A stretch of 60,346 nucleotides of DNA from an uncultured Lachnospira sp. GTDB taxonomy: Bacteria; Bacillota; Clostridia; Lachnospirales; Lachnospiraceae. The notes beneath the pieces are model-generated. The model had not been told where the DNA came from, made no database searches, and saw nothing but the letters and a program-made list of their open reading frames with translations. Below, piece after piece: positions 36,421 through 44,351 of the stretch (its first letter is position 1; the number at the start of each line of letters is the position of its first letter). Location: the NCBI GenBank assembly GCA_910585095.1, contig CAJUBU010000004.1, positions 1 to 60,346 on the forward strand, written 5' to 3'. The translations under genes and the position numbers were made by a program.

Positions 36421-36629
36421 GTACTCTCTTTTATCTAAATATTTTACTTTATTAAAACCATGTAACATAAAATAATTCTTAAAAAGTTAATAATAGAGCG
36501 GAAGACATTAATTTTTCCTAATTTAATTTTACAAATTAAAAAAGTGTTGAGAAATTAAAAAAAGAATGATAGAATTAGTTGGTATAATTATTATAAATGT
36601 GAATTTTTATGTTGAAATAGTATGATGAT

Positions 36630-37020
36630 GAGTAGCACAGATGATTGCGGCTGCAATTGCCAAAAGGCAGCAGGTGAGGAAAGTCCGGGCTTCATAGGGC
36701 AGGGTGCCAGATAACATCTGGTGGAGGCGACTCTAAGGAAAGTGCAACAGAAATAAACTGCTAATATATTTATATTATAATTTATTTATAGTATAAATAT
36801 ATTGGTGATGGTGGAAAGGCAGTGTAAGAGACTACCGCAAAGCTGGCAACAGTTTTGGCTATGTAAACCCCACTCGAAGCAAGACCAAGATAAAAGCGAT
36901 ACGGCTGCCCGTCGTGCTTTTAGGTAGGTTGCTTGATTTTATTGGCGACAGTAAAACTAGATAGATAATCATCACACGATTGCGTGGACATAACCCGGCT
37001 TATCGTGCTGCTCATTTTTT
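36630..37020 (+). ncRNA. rnpB: RNase P RNA
   Basis: The catalytic RNA of RNase P, which matures the 5' ends of tRNAs. The terminal helix P1 pairs GAGTAGCAC (36630-36638) with GTGCTGCTC (37005-37013). The conserved 5' block GAGGAAAGTCCGGGC and the 3' block ACCCGGCTTA that together form P4 are both present. The internal GGTGATGGTGGAAAGGC and GTAAACCCCACTCGAAGCAAGACC blocks also fit. A T7 run follows P1, so P1 doubles as the terminator stem. The RNA is about 384 nt. A -10-like TATAAT stands at 36583-36588, but no convincing -35 was found. It fills most of the gap between the neighbouring genes. Confidence 0.97.
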
Positions 37021-37097
37021 TATAAGTTAAAGACAAGTATAATGATTCGTTTAATGGTTATATTAAACTTGCAGATAAAGCAAGAATGGGAGATTTT

Positions 37098-37910
37098 GTG
37101 AAAAAAGTAATATATTATGTTGATGAGTTAAATGATGAATTTGCAAACGATTCCATACAGGCAAAAGTAATTGATGAATCTTTTGAATATTTAGGTGGAA
37201 CAAAAAGAAAAATAGGTCATTTATTTTGGTATAAGATAGTTGCAAGACCATTAGCATATGTGTTTTTAAAGTTGTGGTTTGGGCATAAGATTGTTGGAAA
37301 AAAGAAGCTTTTAGATGTTATTAAACATAACAATATAAGTAAAAAAGGGATTTTTTTATATGGCAATCATACCAATGGACTTGCCGATGCATTGATACCA
37401 AGTATGATAAGTTATCCTAAAGATGTCTATGTAGTTGTTCACCCAAACAATGTGTCAATGCCTATTTTGGGCGATATTACACCGAGTTTAGGTGCGATTC
37501 CTCTGCCAGATAATAGGGAGGCAGCTAGAAATTTTTTTGAAGCCTTACAGTATCATGTGGATAATAAAGATACAATAACAATTTATCCAGAAGCTCATAT
37601 ATGGCCATATTACACAAAGATAAGACCATTTAGAGACATGTCTTTTCGTTATCCTTTACAATATAATGCCAGTGTGTATTGTTTTACGAATGTTTATAGA
37701 AAAAGAAGATTTAGGAAAACGCCTAGAATAATAACTTTTGTTGATGGACCTTTTATAACAGACCAGCATTTAAGCAATGCTCAAAATAAGAAAGCATTGC
37801 GTGATAAAGTGTATAAAACAATGGTTAAAAGAAGCAGATACAATAATGTTGAAATGATAAAATATATAAAGAAAATTGAAAACAATAGAATTCACGACTT
37901 GAGCCATTAG
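37098..37910 (+). CDS. PlsC-like acyltransferase, divergent
   Basis: Membrane-associated acyltransferase of the 1-acylglycerol-phosphate acyltransferase superfamily by motif order: GIFLYGNHTNGLADAL near residues 85-100 stands for motif I, and TITIYPEAHIWPY near 161 for the usual FPEGTRS motif. The first motif reads H-x5-D instead of H-x4-D, and the second has Ala where Gly is usual, so the substrate may be unusual. The GTG at 37098, with GGGAG five bases before it, is preferred over an ATG at 37086 that lacks a site. Two GT8 glycosyltransferase genes follow, one fused to a second PlsC domain, suggesting a common glycolipid product. Confidence 0.75.
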   Translation: MKKVIYYVDELNDEFANDSIQAKVIDESFEYLGGTKRKIGHLFWYKIVARPLAYVFLKLWFGHKIVGKKKLLDVIKHNNISKKGIFLYGNHTNGLADALIPSMISYPKDVYVVVHPNNVSMPILGDITPSLGAIPLPDNREAARNFFEALQYHVDNKDTITIYPEAHIWPYYTKIRPFRDMSFRYPLQYNASVYCFTNVYRKRRFRKTPRIITFVDGPFITDQHLSNAQNKKALRDKVYKTMVKRSRYNNVEMIKYIKKIENNRIHDLSH

Positions 37911-38026
37911 CTATTTTAAAAATTAGTCGCAGCATGGCTGTTAAAAATGATAATATTTAATATAAAATAATAGTGGTGTGGATGATACACACAAAGATAA
38001 GAAGAAATTGCAGCATGGAGAAAGTT

Positions 38027-38860
38027 ATGATAAATGTATTATTTGCCGGCAATGATAAAATTTTTGATGGAATATTGACCTGTATGTTATCCATATTAAT
38101 GCGAACAAAAACGAGAGAACCCTTTACTTTTTATATATTTACGATGGATGTATCTCATATTAAAGAAGAGTATAAGGCATTGAGTATAAACGATATTGCG
38201 TTTCTTGATAAGGTGGCGAAAGAGTACAATATTGAAAATAGAGTAATCCGAAAGGATGTAATAGCTCTTTATAATGAGGAATTTGCCCATTGTCCAAATG
38301 AGATGACATACTGTTCACCTTATACTTTGTTAAGACTTTTTGCAGATAAAATGGATAATATGCCTGATAAATTGTTATATTTAGATGTAGATATTATGTT
38401 TCAAAGGGATATTCGATTGCTCTATAATACCAATATTAATGAATATGAGTATGCAGCGGCAAGAGACCATTATGGAAAATATCTTATTCATCCAAATTAT
38501 ATTAATGCAGGCGTTCTTTTAATCAATATGAAAATGATTAAAAAAACGCATCTATTTGAAAAGGCAAGAAAACTGTTGAGAGAAAAAAAGTTAATCTTTG
38601 CAGACCAGTCGGCTGTTTACAGAAATACTATAAAAAAGAAAATGCTGCCGCAAAAATTTAACGACCAAAAATTTTTACATAAACATACCGTTGTTAGACA
38701 TTTTTCAAAAAGATTGTTTTACTTGCCATATCCTCATACCGATAATGTAAAACAGTGGCAGGTTGACAGAGTACATAAAATATTTGGTTATCATCAGTTT
38801 GATGATATTTATGAGGTTTATTATCATAAGAAACAGGAGCATAAAACATATGAACAATAA
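38027..38860 (+). CDS. Glycosyltransferase family 8 protein
   Basis: Retaining GT-A fold glycosyltransferase, likely cytoplasmic face, using a UDP-sugar. It starts MINVLFAGNDKIFDGILTCM, has the metal-binding DxD in LLYLDVDIMFQRD near residue 120, and the family segments YINAGVLLINM and FADQSAVYRN. A C-terminal tail lists VVRHFSKR with a metal-ligand histidine. It is 277 residues from the ATG at 38027, chosen because GGAG lies six bases before; earlier ATGs exist at 37982 and 38015. Its last 11 bases overlap the next gene. The acceptor is not deducible; the neighbouring acyltransferases point to a lipid-linked product. Confidence 0.88.
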   Translation: MINVLFAGNDKIFDGILTCMLSILMRTKTREPFTFYIFTMDVSHIKEEYKALSINDIAFLDKVAKEYNIENRVIRKDVIALYNEEFAHCPNEMTYCSPYTLLRLFADKMDNMPDKLLYLDVDIMFQRDIRLLYNTNINEYEYAAARDHYGKYLIHPNYINAGVLLINMKMIKKTHLFEKARKLLREKKLIFADQSAVYRNTIKKKMLPQKFNDQKFLHKHTVVRHFSKRLFYLPYPHTDNVKQWQVDRVHKIFGYHQFDDIYEVYYHKKQEHKTYEQ

Positions 38861-40640
38861 TATCATTCCTATTTTTTTTGCATGTGATAGTGGATATATA
38901 AAATATACAATGGTTTCACTGCAATCGGTTATGGAGAATGCATCAAAGGATTATATATATAATATCCATATTTTAAATTCAGGAATTGAAGAAGAAAAGC
39001 AAAAAAAAGTCTTGGATATGGCAAATGATAATTTTCATATCTATTTTAATGATGTATCACAATATTTAGAGGATTTAAAAGAAAAATTACCAATACGTGA
39101 TTATTATTCATGTACCACATATTATCGTTTGTTTCTTGCAAAGCTGTTTCCAGAATATGATAAGGGCGTTTATATTGATAGTGATACCATTGTTCTTGGC
39201 GATATATCCGAATTATATAATTATCCGATTGGGATTAATTATGTAGGGGCTGCGGTAGACCAAGTTATCAGTCAAACAGATTTGTTTGGCGAGTATGCAG
39301 AAAAGGTGCTTGATATTAACCGAAGGCAGTATTTTAATGCAGGTGTGCTTGTTATTAATATCAAACAATTTAGAGATGAGGATATATTAAAACAATTTAC
39401 AGAATTTATTAAAATATATACTTTTGTTGTTGCGCAAGACCAAGATTATCTTAATATTTTATGTGAAGATAAAGTATACTGGATTGACCCAAAGTGGAAT
39501 GCAGAAACTTATGGTGAACTTCCATGTAAAGAGGAAGACATTTGTTTGATTCATTACAATCTTGGAAAAAAGCCATGGCATTATCCAGATTGTAAGCTTG
39601 GAGACCGTTTTTGGGAGTATGCGAAGAAGTCGCCAAGTTATCAAGAAATTGTAGAAGTCCATGATAATTATTCTGATGAAGAACGAAAAAGAGATTTGCA
39701 GTCCGGAGATAATCTTGCAAATTTAGCCTTTTTAGAAATTAATAATGAGAAAAATTTTAAGAATGTCTATTTGTCGGATGACTATAAAGCTGAGGATAGA
39801 ATACGTGTTCTGGACAAGATAGCAGAGCTTGAATATCAGGGCAAATTTGATGTGGATGTGGAAGATGACCCGCCTTCTAAAATATTGATGCCTGAAGAAA
39901 TTGATTATTTTGACAGAAGTTTTACAAGCCGTTTTTTTTCTAAATATGCCTTTAAATTTGGCCGATGGTTTTTAAATGCAATGCTTCGCACCAATAAGAT
40001 TATTATAAAAGATATTCAAGGGATTGAAAATTTCCGCAATTTGGAGTCGGGCGCCATTATTACCTGTAATCATTTTAGCCCAATGGATAGTTTTGCAATG
40101 GAGATAACATACGATGCTTCAGAACATAAAAATCGAAAATTGTACAGAGTTATTAAAGAAGGCAATTATACAAGTTTTACAGGTTTTTATGGATATTTAA
40201 TGAGACATTGCAATACATTGCCGCTTAGCAGTAATACGGATACGATGAAAAAATTTATAGTGGCTATTGATGAGTTATTAAAAGATGGTAATTTTATTCT
40301 GATTTATCCTGAGCAGAGTATGTGGTGGAATTATCGCAAACCAAAACCGTTAAAGACAGGGGCCTATAAATTTGCTGCAAGAAATCATGTGCCTGTTTTA
40401 CCATGTTTTATAACGATGCAAGATAGTGATGTCAAGGGAGAAGATGGATTTTATATTCAAGAGTACACGATTCACATTGAAAAGCCTATCTATCCTGCTT
40501 CGGATAAAAGCGTGCGAGAAAATGCAGAGAATATGATGGAATTAAACTATGAATGTTGGAAAAAAATATATGAGGACACCTATCAAATTCCGTTGACTTA
40601 TACGTGTGGACAGGTAAATTATAAAGGTAAAATAGGATAA
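38850..40640 (+). CDS. Fusion of GT8 glycosyltransferase and PlsC acyltransferase
   Basis: A 596-residue two-domain enzyme. Residues 1-270 form a GT8 domain with DxD in GVYIDSDTIVLGDI, YFNAGVLVINI, VAQDQDYLNIL and the late IHYNLGKKPW. A linker of about 110 residues follows. Residues about 390-560 form a PlsC acyltransferase with canonical HFSPMD (H-x4-D, near 407) and IYPEQSMWW near 485 in the FPEGTRS place. No long membrane segment is obvious. The start at 38850 gives a standard GT8 N-terminus; GGAG lies ten bases before it. The domain pairing suggests one protein that both glycosylates and acylates a lipid or carrier. The fusion is continuous in one frame, with no sign of an artefact. Confidence 0.85.
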   Translation: MNNNIIPIFFACDSGYIKYTMVSLQSVMENASKDYIYNIHILNSGIEEEKQKKVLDMANDNFHIYFNDVSQYLEDLKEKLPIRDYYSCTTYYRLFLAKLFPEYDKGVYIDSDTIVLGDISELYNYPIGINYVGAAVDQVISQTDLFGEYAEKVLDINRRQYFNAGVLVINIKQFRDEDILKQFTEFIKIYTFVVAQDQDYLNILCEDKVYWIDPKWNAETYGELPCKEEDICLIHYNLGKKPWHYPDCKLGDRFWEYAKKSPSYQEIVEVHDNYSDEERKRDLQSGDNLANLAFLEINNEKNFKNVYLSDDYKAEDRIRVLDKIAELEYQGKFDVDVEDDPPSKILMPEEIDYFDRSFTSRFFSKYAFKFGRWFLNAMLRTNKIIIKDIQGIENFRNLESGAIITCNHFSPMDSFAMEITYDASEHKNRKLYRVIKEGNYTSFTGFYGYLMRHCNTLPLSSNTDTMKKFIVAIDELLKDGNFILIYPEQSMWWNYRKPKPLKTGAYKFAARNHVPVLPCFITMQDSDVKGEDGFYIQEYTIHIEKPIYPASDKSVRENAENMMELNYECWKKIYEDTYQIPLTYTCGQVNYKGKIG

Positions 40641-40651
40641 ATATTGTAAAA

Positions 40652-40736
40652 AAAGCTGCTGCATAAAACAAATAATAAGATGTAGATAAAGTTTTATTTA
40701 TAACATCTTGTAGGTTTTGTTTTATAAGGCAGCTTT
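40652..40736 (-). terminator. Terminator of pyrBI (minus strand)
   Basis: A long imperfect hairpin: AAAGCTGC and ATAAAAC blocks at 40652-40670 pair with their complements at 40715-40736, with further AAGATGT/ACATCTT pairing inside. On the minus strand it is followed by a run of seven or more T residues, so it fits termination of pyrI transcription. It may also act on the GT8-PlsC operon from the other side, without a T tail. Confidence 0.65.
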
Positions 40737-40807
40737 AAAATTAAGATGTATTTTTGCCATTTTAAAGATGGCAGACAAATTGTAAAAGATAGTAAGATTC
40801 TCAATGA

Positions 40808-41230
40808 TTATGAATATTTTTCTTCGCAATATTTACAGCGGTAAATTTGTTTTTCTTCGTCTGTAAGATAAAATACATGGTCTAGTTCTTGTTCAATCGA
40901 GGTGATGCAGCGAGGGTTGCGGCATTTGATTATATTGGTGATGGAAGATGGCAAAGATAGTGTTTTCTTTTCTACAATAATGCCATCTTTTATAAGATTA
41001 ACCGTAATATTGTGGTCGATAAATCCTAGTACATCTAAATCAACAAGGTCAAGGGCGCCCTCTATTTTTATAATATCTTTTTTACCCATTTTATTGCTCT
41101 TGGCATTTTTTATAATAGCTACTTGACAGTCAAGCTTGTCTAATCCTAAATGCGTGTAAATCATCATGGATTTGCCAGCTTCAATATGGTCAAGAACAAA
41201 GCCATTATTTAATTGTCCTACATTTAACAT
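40808..41230 (-). CDS. pyrI: Aspartate carbamoyltransferase regulatory chain
   Basis: Regulatory subunit that gives ATCase its nucleotide control in pyrimidine synthesis. The allosteric domain starts LNVGQLNNGFVLDHIEAGK, and the C-terminal zinc domain has the four cysteines in CRNPRC (C-x4-C) and CKYC (C-x2-C). It is 140 residues from the ATG at 41230, shorter than the 150 or so of enteric PyrI but typical of Clostridia. The longer frame to 41302 runs into repeat hairpins and is rejected. The ribosome-binding GAGG lies in the repeat-like segment shared with rfbA. pyrB is 188 bases upstream. Confidence 0.94.
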   Translation of the reverse strand: MLNVGQLNNGFVLDHIEAGKSMMIYTHLGLDKLDCQVAIIKNAKSNKMGKKDIIKIEGALDLVDLDVLGFIDHNITVNLIKDGIIVEKKTLSLPSSITNIIKCRNPRCITSIEQELDHVFYLTDEEKQIYRCKYCEEKYS

Positions 41231-41260
41231 AATAATCCTCATTTCTGCGCTGCTTTTTGT
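41228..41260 (-). repeat. Repeat-borne Shine-Dalgarno segment of pyrI
   Basis: Read on the minus strand, CAAAAAGCAGCGC followed by AGAAATGAGG leads into the pyrI ATG. It matches the rfbA leader segment (92-116) at all but about four positions. Confidence 0.5.
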
Positions 41261-41262
41261 GC

Positions 41263-41362
41263 AAGAACCTTTAGGTTCTTTTAGTAACTTTGTGTCAAGC
41301 AACGCGCAGACACAAAGTGTTAGTTAAATTTTATTTAACTTGTGAAATAATTTATTTTTCAC
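41263..41362. repeat. Four tandem hairpins between pyrB and pyrI
   Basis: Four small inverted repeats in a row: AAGAACC/GGTTCTT (41263-41280), ACTTTGTGTC/GACACAAAGT (41287-41318), AGTTAAAT/ATTTAACT (41322-41340) and GTGAAA/TTTCAC (41342-41362). They fill the pyrB-pyrI gap. They may terminate or stabilise the message and so set the PyrB:PyrI ratio. The short stacked hairpins resemble repeat families A and B. Confidence 0.6.
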
Positions 41363-41418
41363 ACTAATCTCCATTCTAAAGCGCAGCATAGGAATTGCAC
41401 GGCTTTTGTGTAATAAAT

Positions 41419-42336
41419 TTAATCTACGGATAGTCCTAAAAGTGTCATAATAAGAGCCATACGAACATAGACGCCATATTGTGCTTGCTTAAAATAAGCG
41501 GCACGTGGGTCGTTGTCTACCTCAACAGAAATTTCATTTACTCTTGGCAGAGGGTGAAGAACGTACATATCCGGTTTTGCCAGTTCCATTTTTGCCTTGT
41601 CAAGAATATAAAAGTCTTTCATTCGCAGATAATCGTCCTCATTAAAGAAACGTTCACGCTGAACACGTGTCATATATAAAATATCAAGCTCCGTCATTAC
41701 ATCTTCTAGTTTTTCAACTTCCTTGTAGGAAATATTGTTATCTTTGAGTGTTTCTATCATATAATCGGGAACTCTTAATTCTTTTGGAGATATCAGTATA
41801 AATTTTATATTGTTATATCGTATCAGGGAATGAATAAGAGAATGTACTGTTCTGCCAAATTTTAAATCTCCACATAACCCAATTGTAAAGTTTTCTAAAG
41901 AACCGCGCAGTTCATGTATTGTCATTAAATCGGTCAGTGTTTGAGTTGGATGCTGATGTCCTCCATCTCCAGCATTGATGACAGGGATGCTTGATTTGCT
42001 GGCAGCAACCATAGGCGCTCCTTCCTTTGGGTGTCTCATAGCACAGATATCAGCATAACATGAAATCACTCGAATAGTGTCTGAAACGCTTTCTCCTTTT
42101 GCGGCAGAACTAGAGTCAGCAGAAGAAAAACCAAGAACAGAACCACCGAGATTTATCATTGCTGATTCAAAACTCAAACGGGTTCTTGTACTTGGTTCAT
42201 AAAATAATGTCGCTAATTTTTTGCCATTGCACACATGATGATATTTCGTAGGATTGATGGAAATATCATGGGCTAGAGCAAGCAAATTGGATAGCTCTTC
42301 AATACTTAGGTCTTGTGGGCTTAGTAAATGTTTCAT
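41419..42336 (-). CDS. pyrB: Aspartate carbamoyltransferase catalytic chain
   Basis: Makes carbamoyl-aspartate from carbamoyl phosphate and aspartate, the committed step of pyrimidine synthesis. The carbamoyl-phosphate-binding signature EPSTRTRLSFESA is at about residues 47-59, and the aspartate-side blocks HPTQTLTDL and HPLPRVNEIS are present. Length 305 residues is normal. The start codon at 42336 has AGGAGGAAT upstream. It is followed by pyrI on the same strand after a 188-base gap full of hairpins. No PyrR-binding leader or attenuator is obvious in the 112 bases before its neighbour's promoter region. Confidence 0.97.
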   Translation of the reverse strand: MKHLLSPQDLSIEELSNLLALAHDISINPTKYHHVCNGKKLATLFYEPSTRTRLSFESAMINLGGSVLGFSSADSSSAAKGESVSDTIRVISCYADICAMRHPKEGAPMVAASKSSIPVINAGDGGHQHPTQTLTDLMTIHELRGSLENFTIGLCGDLKFGRTVHSLIHSLIRYNNIKFILISPKELRVPDYMIETLKDNNISYKEVEKLEDVMTELDILYMTRVQRERFFNEDDYLRMKDFYILDKAKMELAKPDMYVLHPLPRVNEISVEVDNDPRAAYFKQAQYGVYVRMALIMTLLGLSVD

Positions 42337-42447
42337 TATTCCTCCTTATTTTTCGTTTTGCTTTTTTTGATATTGTACTATGAAAAAGTCAATTATACAA
42401 TCTGAAAGTTGTATTTAATTATAACCAATTTTACCAATTGAAAATTG

Positions 42448-42476
42448 TTGAATAGTGCTGTATTATGTGATAGAAT
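42448..42476 (+). promoter_or_regulatory. Promoter of the exopolysaccharide operon
   Basis: TTGAAT (42448-42453), 17-base spacer, TAGAAT (42471-42476) with an extended-10 TG just before it. It lies about 50 bases ahead of the cpsB-like start codon. Confidence 0.65.
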
Positions 42477-42528
42477 ACATTTCAGACTGTGGAAATTTGA
42501 CAGTTCAGAGAAAGAATGGAGAATATAT

Positions 42529-43272
42529 ATGAAATCAAAAGCGAAATGTGAATATATTGATATACATAGTCACATATTGTTTGGTGTAGATGATGGTTCC
42601 CCTGATTTGAATGTTAGCCTGCAGATGGTTCGGACAGCATATGAAGAAGGAATACGTCATATGGTATGTACCCCTCATTATCATCCTAGAAAGTGTACAG
42701 TTCCTTATGAAGAACTCTGGAATCGGTTTGAAATATTTTGTGCTGCTGTGTCAAAAATTTATAAAGATATGAGTTTTAGTCTTGGCAGAGAATTATTTTT
42801 TTCATCATCGGTTGTTGAATCTTTAGAAAATGGCGAAATACTATGTATGGGAAACACTAATTATGTGTTGGTTGAGTATGACCCTACGGTAGAATTTTCA
42901 AGGATTAGAAATAGTATTACAAGCATTATGCAAAGCGGTTATATACCAATTATTGCCCATGTTGAGAGATATATGTGTCTGGTTGACAATTGGGAATTGA
43001 TTTATGAAACAAAAGATTTAGGTGCTGTTATACAAATGAATTCAGATACAGTGGTTGGAAATCAGGGTAGCAAAATAAAAAAGTTTGTCAAACACCTTTT
43101 AAATGATGAGCTTGTCGATGTCATAGGGACGGATGCTCACAGTAATAGTCATAGAGCGCCTAGAATGGCTGAATGCGCGGATTATCTATTTAAAAAATAT
43201 GGCGATGAATATGCTTTAAGATTATTGAGAGAAAATTCAATTACTATTTTAAATGGTGAATATATTGATTAA
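42529..43272 (+). CDS. CpsB/YwqE-type tyrosine-protein phosphatase (PHP family)
   Basis: Metal-dependent phosphatase that removes phosphate from the polysaccharide tyrosine kinase. The PHP fold is clear: DIHSHILFGVDDGS with H13 and H15 as metal ligands, HMVCTPHYHP, and the late motifs IIAHVERY and DVIGTDAHSNSHRAP. Length 247 residues is typical of CpsB/YwqE. The ATG at 42529 follows TGGAGAATATAT; the frame continues upstream to 42445 but the additions do not resemble the family and overlap the promoter. It leads a five-gene operon with a Wzz-like adaptor, a kinase, a small membrane protein and a sugar transferase. Confidence 0.93.
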   Translation: MKSKAKCEYIDIHSHILFGVDDGSPDLNVSLQMVRTAYEEGIRHMVCTPHYHPRKCTVPYEELWNRFEIFCAAVSKIYKDMSFSLGRELFFSSSVVESLENGEILCMGNTNYVLVEYDPTVEFSRIRNSITSIMQSGYIPIIAHVERYMCLVDNWELIYETKDLGAVIQMNSDTVVGNQGSKIKKFVKHLLNDELVDVIGTDAHSNSHRAPRMAECADYLFKKYGDEYALRLLRENSITILNGEYID

Positions 43273-43289
43273 TGGAGGATGTATCAATA

Positions 43290-44351
43290 ATGGAAAAACA
43301 GAAGAATGATGAGATAGAAATTGATTTAAGACAAGTTCTGTCTGTAGTTATAAGCAAGCTGGCTATTATTATAATTGTTGGTGTAATATTTGGATTAGCA
43401 ACTTTTGTATATACAAAATTTTTTGTCAGACCAACATATGTATCACAGGCTAGTTTGTATGTATTAAATAAACAAAATGCTAATTCTGCAACAACATATA
43501 GTGATTTACAGTCTTCTACACAGTTAACACAAGACTATATGGTTCTTGTAAAAAGTCGTACAGTGCTTGAAAAAGTTATAAGTGAATTAGGAATTAATAT
43601 GACTTATGGCGAATTGTATCAGATGATTACAGTTACTAATAAAACAAATACGCGTATTCTTGATATTTCAGTGGCAGGGCATGATCAATATCAAGTAAAA
43701 GAAATTGCAGATAAAGTTGCTGTGGTTTCAGGTGATTCTATTTGTTCAATTATGCAGATTGAAAAATGTGAAGTTTTTGACCATGCAGTTGTTCCAGGCG
43801 CACCATCCGCACCAAATGTTATGAGAAATGTGTTGATTGCAGGAATTATTGGTGTGATTTTAACAATAGCGATAGTTGTTGTTCGTTTTCTTCTTAATGA
43901 TACGATTACAACATCAGAAGATGTTGAGCGATATTTGGGGCTTAGTACATTGGCATTGATTCCATTTTCAGATGACTTAGATGATGGTCAGGATACAGCA
44001 AGGTCAAAGAAAAAAAGAAGAAAAAAGAAAAAAAGTAGTTCTTCTTCGTCAGGAAGTCGGTCAAGTTCTAGAACAGAATTATCTTCACAGACAAAACGTG
44101 TATCAAGTACGCCATCAAAAAGCACGGTTTCAAGCCAAACAACGTCGACAGGACGAACTATTTCCAGTCAAACAACAATGGCAGGACGAACGTCGGCAGG
44201 ACAAGCAACAGCAGCAGGGCGGACGGTTTCTAGTCAAGCAACAGCAGCAGGGCGAACTATTCAAAATCAAACAATCCCTGCAGGCGGTGTTAAGAAACCC
44301 ATAACAAAAACACCATCACTTAATGTTTCAAGGGTTAAGGAGGATAAGTAA
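43290..44351 (+). CDS. Wzz/CapA-like chain-length and kinase-activator protein
   Basis: Polysaccharide co-polymerase that also activates the partner tyrosine kinase. Two membrane segments near residues 24-46 and 184-204 enclose an outside Wzz domain. After the second segment comes an unusually long cytoplasmic tail of about 125 residues. It begins with a basic run (KKKRRKKKK), then serine-rich sequence, then about five degenerate repeats of the type SSQTT-x-AGRT. A start at 43290 (GGAGG 11 bases upstream) gives 353 residues; an ATG at 43272 that overlaps the cpsB stop is the alternative. The tail is much longer than in CapA or CpsC. The kinase gene overlaps its stop by one base. Confidence 0.88.
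   Translation: MEKQKNDEIEIDLRQVLSVVISKLAIIIIVGVIFGLATFVYTKFFVRPTYVSQASLYVLNKQNANSATTYSDLQSSTQLTQDYMVLVKSRTVLEKVISELGINMTYGELYQMITVTNKTNTRILDISVAGHDQYQVKEIADKVAVVSGDSICSIMQIEKCEVFDHAVVPGAPSAPNVMRNVLIAGIIGVILTIAIVVVRFLLNDTITTSEDVERYLGLSTLALIPFSDDLDDGQDTARSKKKRRKKKKSSSSSSGSRSSSRTELSSQTKRVSSTPSKSTVSSQTTSTGRTISSQTTMAGRTSAGQATAAGRTVSSQATAAGRTIQNQTIPAGGVKKPITKTPSLNVSRVKEDK

Noticed and set aside
38763..38849. Upstream extension of the GT8-PlsC fusion
   Set aside because: These codons overlap the previous GT8 gene and do not match the GT8 N-terminus, which starts at 38850.
42445..42528. Upstream extension of the cpsB-like gene
   Set aside because: It runs over the promoter; the ATG at 42529 has a good ribosome-binding site.
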